Source: Bacillus dicomae (GTDB taxonomy: Bacteria > Bacillota > Bacilli > Bacillales > Bacillaceae_G). From it: DNA of 64,000 bases. Positions 49,886-57,901 of this stretch are shown here, piece by piece; the first letter of the stretch is position 1; the number at the start of each line of letters is the position of its first letter. The notes under the pieces are model-generated. The model worked only from the letters and a program-made list of their open reading frames with translations. It did no database searches and was not told where the DNA came from. The position numbers were made by a program, and so were the translations under genes. The stretch lies in assembly GCF_006494425.1 (NCBI RefSeq), contig NZ_VHIV01000003.1, positions 186,001 to 250,000 of the forward strand, written 5' to 3'.

Positions 49886-51112
49886 TTGAATCATCTCTTA
49901 TTACGTTACAATAAACCAATTATCATTAGACTGTGCGGTGAATTATTAACTCGAACAACAGAATCAATGTTAGCTATTATTATGATTATTTATGTTAATA
50001 AGATGCTAAACGGCAATATTATGATGACCATGCTTATTTTCGGGTTACAACCGCTTTCGGACATTATATTTACACTTATTGCAGGAAGAGTCACTGATAA
50101 ATATGGACGAAAGAAAATTATGTTACTCGGCTTATTGCTACAAAGCGTTGCAATCGGTAGCTTCATCTTTGCTCAATCCTTTTTTATATTTGCTTTGTTA
50201 TATGTCATAAATGGGATTGGCCGTTCCTTATATATTCCTGCTCAACGTGCACAAATAGCTGATTTAACAAAACCTGGGCAGCAAGCAGAAATCTTCTCTC
50301 TTCTGCAAACGATGGGAGCAATAGGTACCCTAATCGGCCCTTTAGTTGGTACTATTTTTTATAAGACTCACCCTGAATATGTATTTATGGTGCAAAGCAT
50401 TGCACTTATAGTATATGCAATCGTTGTTTGGACGCAGCTTCCAGAAACCGCTCCGGCAATGACAACACCAACGCAAAAGTTTGAAAGATCATCTCCAAAA
50501 CATTTTGTACGCAAACATTACGCCGTATTTGGACTTATGGTTTCTACACTTCCTATTAGCTTTTTTTATGCACAAACTGAGACGAATTATCTTATTTTCG
50601 TGAAACATACTTTTACGGATTTCGAACTCATACTCGTTTTTATTTCAACATGCAAAGCTATTATGGAAATCTTTCTGCAAGTTTTCCTCGTGAAATGGTC
50701 TGAACGATTTTCCATGGCGAAAATCATCATTATTTCTTATGCCTGCTATACAGTAGCTGCACTTGGCTACGGGCTTTCAGCAACAATCGCGTCACTATTT
50801 TTCACATTACTCTTTTTAGTCATCGGTGGAAGTATTGCTTTAAACCATTTACTTCGATTCGTTTCAGAAATCGCTCCTTCAGATAAACGTGGATTGTATT
50901 TTTCAATTTACGGCTTACATTGGGATGTATCTCGAACGTGCGGTCCTGTTATTGGTGCGGTTTTATTAAGCAAACTAAACGGCAGTATGCTATTTTATAT
51001 TTGTGCTTGTTTCTTAATAATTGGGGGCATTATTCAAGCTCTTTTTGTTCAAAATTTAGAGCGTAATAAAATAAAAAAAGACATTTCAGAGCAAACTCCT
51101 CATGTTTTATAG
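49886..51112 (+). CDS. MFS transporter divergent from the SgrR-like gene
   Basis: The 408-residue, 12-helix MFS protein has motif A in GRVTDKYGRKKIMLLGLLLQ, IGRSLYIPAQRAQIADLTKP and LNGSMLFYICACFLIIGG. The start is TTG 49886 with AAAGGAGG seven nt upstream; the longer frame from 49802 begins inside the divergent promoter region. By analogy with SetA beside SgrR it may export a sugar or sugar analogue (inference). Confidence 0.8.
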   Translation: MNHLLLRYNKPIIIRLCGELLTRTTESMLAIIMIIYVNKMLNGNIMMTMLIFGLQPLSDIIFTLIAGRVTDKYGRKKIMLLGLLLQSVAIGSFIFAQSFFIFALLYVINGIGRSLYIPAQRAQIADLTKPGQQAEIFSLLQTMGAIGTLIGPLVGTIFYKTHPEYVFMVQSIALIVYAIVVWTQLPETAPAMTTPTQKFERSSPKHFVRKHYAVFGLMVSTLPISFFYAQTETNYLIFVKHTFTDFELILVFISTCKAIMEIFLQVFLVKWSERFSMAKIIIISYACYTVAALGYGLSATIASLFFTLLFLVIGGSIALNHLLRFVSEIAPSDKRGLYFSIYGLHWDVSRTCGPVIGAVLLSKLNGSMLFYICACFLIIGGIIQALFVQNLERNKIKKDISEQTPHVL

Positions 51113-51139
51113 GCTGCTTTCCTCATCCTTTTAACAGTA

Positions 51140-51190
51140 AAAAGAAGGCTATCACAAAAGTCTTGATGACCTTGGTGATAGCCTTCTTTA
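51140..51190. terminator. bidirectional intrinsic terminator
   Basis: A stem of AAAGAAGGCTATCAC with GTGATAGCCTTCTTT serves the MFS gene and the convergent lipoprotein gene. Confidence 0.85.
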
Positions 51191-51859
51191 TTACCCTGCC
51201 ATTTTATTTATACTATCCTCTGGCGAAAATACCGAAATATGATTTACCTTACCAGTCGATTTTGGAATAATGAATTTTAACTCAAATTGATTGTTTACTT
51301 TATATACATATATTTTATCTTCCCCATTTACTTTAACCGAAGCAGGTTTTCCTAATGCTTTTTCTATTTCTTGTAATGTAATTGATTTTAGCTCTGCATG
51401 ATAGGAGCGTACATCAAAAACTTGTGATCCTTTATTAAAACCGAAGGAAACATTTTTATTTGTAAAGGTAGCGTACATTCCATTTCCTGCTTGTTCCGTT
51501 TTATCTGCTTTCCCCCACGCTTTTTCTATTTCTTCAATATCTCCTGTATGAGCTGCAAACGGAACATTAGGTGCTTTTCCTTCTTTCGCTAATTCAAATA
51601 ATTCTTTAACATGGTTAATTGATTTTTGATTTACTACTGTATCTTTCGGGCGTGAGTCAGTGTCTGATTTTGTTGATCCTTCATTATTTGATTTTGTATC
51701 AGTTTTTTTCTTTTCTTCAGAAGAATTACTCTGTTCGTTTTTACTATTTTCCGAGCTTGAGGTTGTTTCCTTTTTTTCATCCGTCCCTTTACATGCGGCT
51801 AATGCAAATATGCATGTAAAAGCGAGAAATAACATTGTTACCTTTACATATACTTTCAT
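51191..51859 (-). CDS. DUF4309 (YjgB-like) lipoprotein
   Basis: The 222-residue lipoprotein has a signal ending ALAACKG (lipobox Cys), a Ser/Lys/Asn-rich linker of about 50 residues, and a DUF4309/YjgB domain (HVKELFELAKEGKAPNVPFA, VFDVRSYHAELKSITLQEIE). Start at ATG 51859 is preferred, giving a clean signal peptide. It lies 17 nt after a gluzincin protease gene, so the two are probably co-transcribed. Function is unknown. Confidence 0.83.
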   Translation of the reverse strand: MKVYVKVTMLFLAFTCIFALAACKGTDEKKETTSSSENSKNEQSNSSEEKKKTDTKSNNEGSTKSDTDSRPKDTVVNQKSINHVKELFELAKEGKAPNVPFAAHTGDIEEIEKAWGKADKTEQAGNGMYATFTNKNVSFGFNKGSQVFDVRSYHAELKSITLQEIEKALGKPASVKVNGEDKIYVYKVNNQFELKFIIPKSTGKVNHISVFSPEDSINKMAG

Positions 51860-51876
51860 ACATTTCAGCCCCCTAT

Positions 51877-52722
51877 TCATTTCGATAACCAATCCATTAC
51901 AATACTTTTCAAATTATGATTCCTCCAAAAAGTCAGTGCTTTACGCTCTCCAAAAGCTTGTACAATATATGTTACAAAAGCTGTTCCTAAAAAATAACCG
52001 ATTCGGTTATATCCAAAATAGTTTCCTCCTGATAAACGGAACCATTCTTTCTCTTTTTCATCCGTCCATCCTTCAGCATAATCTTGTAAAAAACGCTTCT
52101 TGATTTTCTCTTCATTTTCTTTATAATATTGTAGCCATGGATCACCATCACTATTATATGAATAGTAAACAGACTCATTTAAATCGTTAACAATTTTTTT
52201 TGATAAATAAGTTGCAACACCTTCACGATACAAACTTACCGATGCATCATTCCATTCAGCCTTACTCCAATCCATTCCAGCTTGTTGAAGCATAACATTA
52301 TGATATATATGCCCAATTTCATGAGCCACAATAACGCGAAGATGATTCAAATCTGGAGATAATTTTTCTGCCGCAAAAAATATATCTCCAATAATCTCCC
52401 TTTCTACAAATGCGTTAGAGCCAAAAGCTCCAACAAATAAATGAAATTTCATATTTACATCAAAGTTATATTTGGAATGATATTCATTCGTTACCTCTTG
52501 AATAATAATTGGTAACGTTTCTGCAATGATACGAATATCTTCTATTTTTGCGGGATATTGTTTAATAGCACTAGAAAGACGTTCATTCGTTTTAGGACAA
52601 TGGTACATAAAGTATTCTTCAAACGCCTCTGGATGCAAATAAAAATATTGATTTAGGCTCTCCCATGATACATCGTTACTTTCCCATAATTTTAAAAAAC
52701 TTGGAATTGTATTATTTATCAT
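51877..52722 (-). CDS. gluzincin-type zinc metalloprotease, cytosolic
   Basis: The 281-residue protein has the zinc motif HEIGHIYHN and the downstream Glu in LYREGVATYLSKK, typical of DUF2268-like gluzincins. There is no signal peptide. The start at 52722 follows AAGGAGATGGG. It is a protein of unknown target that sits just upstream of a lipoprotein gene. Confidence 0.75.
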   Translation of the reverse strand: MINNTIPSFLKLWESNDVSWESLNQYFYLHPEAFEEYFMYHCPKTNERLSSAIKQYPAKIEDIRIIAETLPIIIQEVTNEYHSKYNFDVNMKFHLFVGAFGSNAFVEREIIGDIFFAAEKLSPDLNHLRVIVAHEIGHIYHNVMLQQAGMDWSKAEWNDASVSLYREGVATYLSKKIVNDLNESVYYSYNSDGDPWLQYYKENEEKIKKRFLQDYAEGWTDEKEKEWFRLSGGNYFGYNRIGYFLGTAFVTYIVQAFGERKALTFWRNHNLKSIVMDWLSK

Positions 52723-52782
52723 TTTTCCCATCTCCTTATATATCCCTTCTCGCCATTTATATTACAATCCTTCCTTAAATAG

Positions 52783-52811
52783 AAAAAAGCTGCCCTTATG
52801 GGGCAGCTTTA
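52783..52811 (-). terminator. intrinsic terminator
   Basis: AAAGCTGCCC pairs with GGGCAGCTTT around TTAT, with a T run on the minus strand for the 52822 gene. Confidence 0.82.
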
Positions 52812-52821
52812 AATATGTATA

Positions 52822-53217
52822 TTATACTTCGATTGACTTACCGTCTTCAACAATATGATAAAGTAAGTGAGCTAAATGATGAATTGGACCATATTCTTCC
52901 TCTTCCTCATCAGTTTCCCCTTGGTATTCCAGATCATTTAAATATAGTGCTAAAAATTGATAGTATAGTTTTAAATCAAATCCGTAGCACGCAGTTGGTT
53001 CTTCATGATCGCCTTCATATTGTAGCATTAAGTATTGATCATTTCCTTCTGCATCTTCTGCGTCAAAGAATACGAAGAATCCAACGTTTGTATCTAAATC
53101 AAATAGATGACGAGTCCCTTTTTCTGTTGCTTTATTGAAGTCCTCTTCACTTAATTTATGTACTGTTGTCGCTTTAGCATTATCTTCTTGATGGAAATTT
53201 ACTGTAAATGTTTTCAA
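52822..53217 (-). CDS. conserved cytosolic hypothetical protein
   Basis: The 131-residue acidic protein starts at TTG 53217 with AGGAGG eight nt upstream; the ORF start at 53250 would place the ribosome binding site inside the gene. It contains an acidic stretch of glutamates (TDEEEEE) and His residues near the end (PIHHLAHLLYHIVED). The family is not recognised. Confidence 0.65.
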   Translation of the reverse strand: MKTFTVNFHQEDNAKATTVHKLSEEDFNKATEKGTRHLFDLDTNVGFFVFFDAEDAEGNDQYLMLQYEGDHEEPTACYGFDLKLYYQFLALYLNDLEYQGETDEEEEEYGPIHHLAHLLYHIVEDGKSIEV

Positions 53218-53260
53218 TGCTGACACCTCCTGATTGTATAATACTAGCATAACATATAAA

Positions 53261-53290
53261 AAGGACTGCTTACAAATGTAAACAGTCCTT
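53261..53290. terminator. intrinsic terminator
   Basis: AAGGACTGcTTACA pairs with TGTAAaCAGTCCTT, downstream of the 53295 gene on the minus strand. Confidence 0.78.
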
Positions 53291-53294
53291 ACAT

Positions 53295-53537
53295 TTATTT
53301 TCGCATTGCTCGCAATAAGAAACTTACGATGAAGATTAAAATAATCGCACCAATTAAAGCTGGAATAATTGCATATCCGCCGATTACTGGGCCGAAGCTA
53401 CCAAGTAATTTTCCACCAATCCAAGAACCAATAATACCAGCAATAATATTACCAATTACACCACCAGGTACATCCCTTCCAGTAATTAAGCTAGCAAGCC
53501 ACCCTAATATACCACCAACGATTAAAGACCAAATCAT
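53295..53537 (-). CDS. GlsB/YeaQ/YmgE family membrane protein
   Basis: The 81-residue protein has three hydrophobic segments with conserved glycines (GILGWLASLITGRDVPGGVI, GNIIAGIIGSWIGGKLLGSF), typical of the transglycosylase-associated/YeaQ family. The start at 53537 follows AAAGGAGGG. Members are often general-stress induced. Function is unknown. Confidence 0.85.
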   Translation of the reverse strand: MIWSLIVGGILGWLASLITGRDVPGGVIGNIIAGIIGSWIGGKLLGSFGPVIGGYAIIPALIGAIILIFIVSFLLRAMRK

Positions 53538-53715
53538 ATAATACCCTCCTTTATTTTTCACCAATCAAAATATAATCAGAAACAATTGCTTACCATTAGT
53601 TATGTGACATTTTTCATAAGTTATTCATGCTGCTTAACTATAAGATTTTTGAGAATAATACACACAGATTAACCGTTTTTAATCTAACGATTTATCCGAT
53701 TTGTTATTACACATA

Positions 53716-54681
53716 TTAAGGACAATCTGGCTTTAATATTGTTCTCATAAATTCTTCTTTAAAAACTTGATAGTTAAAACCAACAGCAATCCTTTGAATC
53801 GGCCGATCATCAAATCTTGTTGGTTCAGCTATTTTTCTAAAGTCCGCTACACTTTGCCCCCTTGTCACATCATTTGTCGTACTAATCCATACTGCCGATT
53901 TTTTATATTCGAAAATACTATCATTTATAAATGAGATAAACGGGAGTAAATCGTGTATAGGACTTCCACCAATACCCGGGTATTCTTTTTTATAAAAGTT
54001 CTCGTAGTAAAAATCAATCATTGGTTTAATGAGTTTCGCCTGTCCAGTTCCTTGTTTATCTATTATATTGACCATTTCAGGCGTAATAAGCGCGCCCTGC
54101 GTTACATTTAACGGGTATATACTAGCGTTTTTCGCATATTTCATAACAATATTTGCTGCAATTGGATCACCATAAAAATTTGCTTCAGATACTGGTGTAA
54201 CGTTACCTGGAAATAAGAAAGCGCCTCCCATTATATAATAAGAACAAATACGATCCATTATATTTGGATACAATAAAAATAACGTTGCAAGTGTCGTTAG
54301 TCTTCCTGTCGCCACAATAATAATATCTTCTGGACAAGGTTCAATTAACTTAATTAATTCACAAAAATTTTCCCGTTTACAAATCCTCATCTCAGGTGGA
54401 ATAATTGGTCCTAAACCGTGATCTCCATGAATTTCAGGAAAGAACAAAGGTTCTTCAGCCGTCATCGGTCTTGCTGCACCCTCAATGATTTTTACTTCTG
54501 TAGCATAGTATCTTTCTAAAAAATATACATTTTCCGTAACGATTTCTCGCGATACATTCCCGTATTCAGCAACAATACCTATAATATCTAATTTACATGT
54601 TTTATTTGCATAAATTAACGCTACGGCGTCATCAATTCCAAAATCTCCAAAAAAGATGATTTTCTTATTAACTATACTCAC
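53716..54681 (-). CDS. nucleoside hydrolase (inosine/uridine-preferring family)
   Basis: The 321-residue protein has the calcium-binding Asp cluster in GDFGIDDAVALIYA (the second, third and fourth Asp of the usual DxDxGxDD; the first is Phe), HGDHGLG, and the C-terminal Asp in SPIHDLLPF. It should split N-glycosidic bonds of nucleosides. Starting at GTG 54681 fits the family N-terminus, but the ribosome binding site is very close, so the start is uncertain. Confidence 0.8.
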   Translation of the reverse strand: MSIVNKKIIFFGDFGIDDAVALIYANKTCKLDIIGIVAEYGNVSREIVTENVYFLERYYATEVKIIEGAARPMTAEEPLFFPEIHGDHGLGPIIPPEMRICKRENFCELIKLIEPCPEDIIIVATGRLTTLATLFLLYPNIMDRICSYYIMGGAFLFPGNVTPVSEANFYGDPIAANIVMKYAKNASIYPLNVTQGALITPEMVNIIDKQGTGQAKLIKPMIDFYYENFYKKEYPGIGGSPIHDLLPFISFINDSIFEYKKSAVWISTTNDVTRGQSVADFRKIAEPTRFDDRPIQRIAVGFNYQVFKEEFMRTILKPDCP

Positions 54682-54747
54682 CCCTCTTCAGCATAATCTA
54701 CTATTATTATTATGTGAAAAAGACAAGGCTGTGAAACGGCGCAAACT

Positions 54748-54773
54748 AAAAAAGCCGCCTATTTATTGGCGAC
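54748..54773 (-). terminator. intrinsic terminator
   Basis: GTCGCC pairs with GGCGGC followed by TTTTTT on the minus strand, overlapping the end of the 54759 gene. Confidence 0.65.
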
Positions 54774-54947
54774 TTCAATCTTTTTATAAGATAAATATGC
54801 TAATACATTTTTACTTGAATCATATTTCGGATTATTTCCTTTTCTCGGTTCTCTCATATGTGTTTTTTCAAATCCAGGAATATCCGGCATTTTCTCCATA
54901 AATTCAAGCATTTCTTCTTCAGTTCCTTCAATACGTACGCGAATCAT
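54759..54947 (-). CDS. DUF3970 (YvzF-like) small protein
   Basis: The 62-residue protein begins IRVRIEGTEEEMLEFMEKM, characteristic of DUF3970/YvzF. It is small, soluble and of unknown function. The GAGGAAAAG site is at acceptable distance from the ATG. Confidence 0.78.
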   Translation of the reverse strand: MIRVRIEGTEEEMLEFMEKMPDIPGFEKTHMREPRKGNNPKYDSSKNVLAYLSYKKIEVANK

Positions 54948-55016
54948 TATTACTTTTCCTCAATTCTCATTTTCTCTGTACTAAGTATAACGTACTTTGA
55001 AAAGACTGCAAGAAAT

Positions 55017-55802
55017 TTATCTTTTTAATGTCGAGCTTTTTTTGCATACAAATAATGCCATTTCAGTATAAAACGATTTAATTTTATTATTTTCATATTG
55101 AATGTTAAAGAATTCTTGCATTTCAACTGATGCTTTCATCATACAATCTGTTAACTTCACGCGTTTCTGCAAAGGTACATTCATCATATCGCACCACCAA
55201 TCAAAATCAAATTTCTTGTCAAAAGTAAGACATGACTGCATTTGCAAACAATGTTTCTCTAATAAGGTAATCCATTCTGTTTTTTTCAAAGCTCGTTCAT
55301 GACTCGGATCTCTCTTTTTTTCTATAAAATTATAAAATGTATCAAATTCATTATTTTCTGGTGAAACATTATCTATTAAAATAAATAATCCATTATCTTC
55401 TAACGTACGATTTACTTCATAAATAAACAGTGCTGGATTCGTAAAATGATGTGCTGCAATCCGGCACGTAATTGTATCAAATGAACTATCAGCAAACGGT
55501 AAACTTTCCGCATTTCCAACGACAAAAGATACATTTTCATGTCCATTACTTAAAATGAATTTTTTCGCATTCTCCAACATTTTTTCTGTTAAGTCTAAGG
55601 CAACTACTTCTTTAAACATTGGCGCTAATGCATTCGCAACATGTCCTCCGCCAGTAGCAATATCAAGAAGACGATTATTATGACGAGACTCAACTTGTTG
55701 AACTACATATTGTAAATCTGGTCCTTTTGCATGAATTTTACTACTCACATACTTTTCCGCATTAATACCAAACTGTTGTTTCACAAGCTCTTCTTTACTC
55801 AT
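55017..55802 (-). CDS. class I SAM-dependent methyltransferase (UbiE-like)
   Basis: The 261-residue protein has SAM motif I in RLLDIATGGGHVANALAPMF, the acidic loop VALDLTEKML and motif II NAESLPFADSSFDTITCRIA. The family is UbiE/COQ5-like methyltransferase 11. The substrate is unknown. It is monocistronic. Confidence 0.83.
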   Translation of the reverse strand: MSKEELVKQQFGINAEKYVSSKIHAKGPDLQYVVQQVESRHNNRLLDIATGGGHVANALAPMFKEVVALDLTEKMLENAKKFILSNGHENVSFVVGNAESLPFADSSFDTITCRIAAHHFTNPALFIYEVNRTLEDNGLFILIDNVSPENNEFDTFYNFIEKKRDPSHERALKKTEWITLLEKHCLQMQSCLTFDKKFDFDWWCDMMNVPLQKRVKLTDCMMKASVEMQEFFNIQYENNKIKSFYTEMALFVCKKSSTLKR

Positions 55803-55954
55803 TTTATCATCTTCTTTCTATTGTTATTGACATATAGAATTCATATAATAATTAAAGTTCTCTTTATGTATTTTCAAATCCTCTTTTCAGCTCACTTCTT
55901 ATCATGCTGTCCTATCATCAACATAAAATCGATTTTCCGTTTACATATAAAACA

Positions 55955-55980
55955 AAAAACGCTACGGGAACTTGTCCCCT
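55955..55980 (-). terminator. weak intrinsic terminator
   Basis: GGGaACTTGTcCCC-type hairpin (arms GGG/CCC) followed by TTTTTT on the minus strand, downstream of the 55999 gene. Confidence 0.5.
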
Positions 55981-55998
55981 AACCTAACTAAATATCAA

Positions 55999-56361
55999 TT
56001 ACATTTTTACTTTTTCATATATATAATATAAATCCTCTTTCAACTTCATAATAATGTCTACTTCATTATAAGTAGCCTCACGAGCATGTAAACCAAATTG
56101 ATCCATCCCAATCCATATCCATCCAGGTGTTTGATAGAGAACATTTATGTTAAAATAATCTAATTTAGTAAGCTCCGATTTAATAAATTTATCTTTATTA
56201 GCGATTTTTTTATCTATTAAACCATATTCTTTTCCATTTTCCAATAGCGATATAATCTTCCCTACAATCGGATATTCACGAACAATAAAGTGATATTCCT
56301 TTTCCTTCACATACGCCACAATCAAACGAGAATCAGATAAATCAGACCCTAAATTCGACAT
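55999..56361 (-). CDS. hypothetical protein
   Basis: The 120-residue protein has no signal peptide or membrane helix and no recognised domain; it reads like a small mixed alpha/beta protein (RLIVAYVKEKEYHFIVREYP, WIWIGMDQFGLHAREATYNE). The AAAGGAGGTG site is about 13 nt from the ATG, rather far. It is flanked by terminators and stands alone. Confidence 0.6.
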   Translation of the reverse strand: MSNLGSDLSDSRLIVAYVKEKEYHFIVREYPIVGKIISLLENGKEYGLIDKKIANKDKFIKSELTKLDYFNINVLYQTPGWIWIGMDQFGLHAREATYNEVDIIMKLKEDLYYIYEKVKM

Positions 56362-56444
56362 CTTTATTTATTCACCTCCTTTATGAGTTTCACAAACATA
56401 ATAACAAATGAATATTCGAATAATATTAATATATTGTAAAAAAT

Positions 56445-56481
56445 AAAAAAGGCTGACTTCCTTTTAGAAATCAGCCTTTAT
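56445..56481 (-). terminator. intrinsic terminator of the 38-residue gene
   Basis: AAAGGCTGAcTT pairs with AAaTCAGCCTTT, with an A-rich stretch that becomes T on the minus strand, 32 nt past the stop of the 38-residue frame. Confidence 0.78.
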
Positions 56482-56512
56482 AGTTTGATCCTCTGTATAC
56501 TTTTACAAACTA

Positions 56513-56629
56513 TTATAATGTTTCTTTTTCCTCATCCTTTCCGGAAACTAAATTCCCAATAGCATCTGCAGTTACTTCTACTACAAATTCACAAATACCT
56601 GCTACTACTTCTCCAATCACTTCATCCAT
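56513..56629 (-). CDS. 38-residue small protein
   Basis: A short open frame starts at ATG 56629 with AAGGGGG six nt upstream and encodes MDEVIGEVVAGICEFVVEVT, followed by a Gly/Asn/charged tail. It is acidic and amphipathic with one Cys, and looks like a peripheral membrane or amphipathic helix. A well-placed ribosome binding site and a terminator support it. No family is recognised. Confidence 0.6.
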   Translation of the reverse strand: MDEVIGEVVAGICEFVVEVTADAIGNLVSGKDEEKETL

Positions 56630-56840
56630 CTTTTTACCCCCTTATTTTATGTAACCTATTTGTAGTATAGAAGAGATTGGTTATTTTTAACTATCGGAAA
56701 ACGTGACAACAACATTACAGTTTTGTAAGCTTTTTTATTTTGTTTAGCTTCTATCCTTTGAAACTTCAAGTATGATTCATATGCATATAGGTCATCATAA
56801 TATTAAGTACATACTAATTTTGCTAGAGGAGGCGTGTAAA

Positions 56841-56993
56841 ATTTACTACGTAAAATTAATTAAAGGTCAATCCTTCTATGCTTTTGATCATCGTTTCTTA
56901 ATGTCTGAAGAAGAAGAGGTTTCCGAGAAAGTTTATAATTACTTACGTCGTAATGAATTTTTCGAAGTACGTAAAGAAGAATATTCTGCTTAA
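56841..56993 (+). CDS. 50-residue protein with probable ATT start (YqbF-like)
   Basis: The open frame reaches back to ATG 56772, but that start has no ribosome binding site. AGAGGAGG (56825-56832) lies at ideal distance from ATT at 56841, and the product would then begin (I/M)YYVKLIKGQSFYAFDHRF, which looks like the natural N-terminus of a small YqbF/HI1506-type domain. It has no Cys or signal. Either ATT is used, as in infC, or the former ATG was mutated. Confidence 0.6.
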   Translation: MYYVKLIKGQSFYAFDHRFLMSEEEEVSEKVYNYLRRNEFFEVRKEEYSA

Positions 56994-56995
56994 TT

Positions 56996-57048
56996 ACAAA
57001 AAGCATCAAGAAAAACCTCACTTTATTGTGATATTTTCTTGATGCTTA
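56996..57048. terminator. intrinsic terminator
   Basis: AAGCATCAAGAAAA pairs with TTTTCTTGATGCTT after the YqbF-like gene. Confidence 0.82.
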
Positions 57049-57115
57049 TTTATGAATTACTCCTTTTCAATAATTATTGTCGACTCTATTAAAACATTCT
57101 ATTATTTGTCCAAAC

Positions 57116-57151
57116 TTTTTTATCGTATTTTTCATATTTTAGTATATGAGG
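57116..57151 (+). promoter_or_regulatory. putative sigma-K-type promoter (TTGTCCAAAC-17-CATATTTTA)
   Basis: TTGTCCAAAC (57116-57125), 17 nt, CATATTTTA (57143-57151); the -10 fits CATAnnnTA exactly. Transcription would start just before the ribosome binding site of the ExsC-like gene, about 12 nt upstream of its ATG, so the leader is very short and the true start site should be checked. Confidence 0.6.
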
Positions 57152-57162
57152 AGGTGACAAAT

Positions 57163-57597
57163 ATGACTCATATCATTGATTACCAAGCTACTCAACCTAT
57201 AAGTAAAACGGGTGAAACCACTTTCGCAATCCCAGCTTCTCCAAATAAAGCAATTCTAGCAAATTTGAAAGTAAGAATTTCAAGTAGAGATTCACGTAAT
57301 AATCGAGTAGAATTAATCGCTACAATTGGTGTAGAAGGTATAACTGGGACTTCACAAGTTTTATTCCGAATTTTCCGTGATAACATTGAAATTTTTAATG
57401 CACAAGTAGGTATTGAATCTACAGATTCTGAACAATTCTACGTACAAACATTGCAAGCTATAGATCAAAACGTTAGCAGTGGAACACACGAATATTCATT
57501 AACTGTAGAAAACCTTACTAGTGGTGCAAGCGCAGAAGTTGTTGGTCCTCTATCTTTTAGCGCTTTAGCTATTGGCCAAGAGCGTAAATGCTGCTAA
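57163..57597 (+). CDS. exsC: exosporium protein ExsC-like
   Basis: The 144-residue protein (MTHIIDYQATQPISKTGE at the start, ending RKCC) matches the B. cereus exosporium protein ExsC as I remember it. It is beta-rich with a short Cys-Cys tail that could cross-link. ATG 57163 follows GAGGAGGTGAC; the longer frame from 57052 is rejected. The promoter of the same type as the CotX-like genes supports late mother-cell expression. Other exs genes are not adjacent. Confidence 0.75.
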   Translation: MTHIIDYQATQPISKTGETTFAIPASPNKAILANLKVRISSRDSRNNRVELIATIGVEGITGTSQVLFRIFRDNIEIFNAQVGIESTDSEQFYVQTLQAIDQNVSSGTHEYSLTVENLTSGASAEVVGPLSFSALAIGQERKCC

Positions 57598-57626
57598 GTG
57601 AATCTAATGTTTAATTTTGCTATTGA

Positions 57627-57662
57627 GAAAAGCGAGACGTAATTATACGTTCTTGCTTTTTT
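57627..57662 (+). terminator. intrinsic terminator
   Basis: AAAAGCgAGACGT pairs with ACGTtCTtGCTTTT after the ExsC-like gene. Confidence 0.75.
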
Positions 57663-57901
57663 ATTTTTGCGATATTTACCCCTACTTTTAGTTAGTTTTC
57701 AATCATCTCGTATTTACATTTTGATGCGCTTATTTTATCAATTAACGAATCGTTTTTTTGACAAATCAAAAAAATTGAAATCCACTCATGAAACACGTAA
57801 TATAGACTCTGACTCTAAAAATGTTCGTTATAAATTATACATAAAATAAGGAGGTTTTATATACGAGTTTTTCATTTTAAAAGACGGAGAGGTTTTATAT
57901 T

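Noticed and set aside
51660-52103. 147-residue plus-strand frame
   Set aside because: Lies across two real minus-strand genes (lipoprotein and protease); hydrophobic Phe/Leu-rich shadow.
57667-57849. 60-residue plus-strand frame after the ExsC-like gene
   Set aside because: No ribosome binding site and begins within the terminator's tail.
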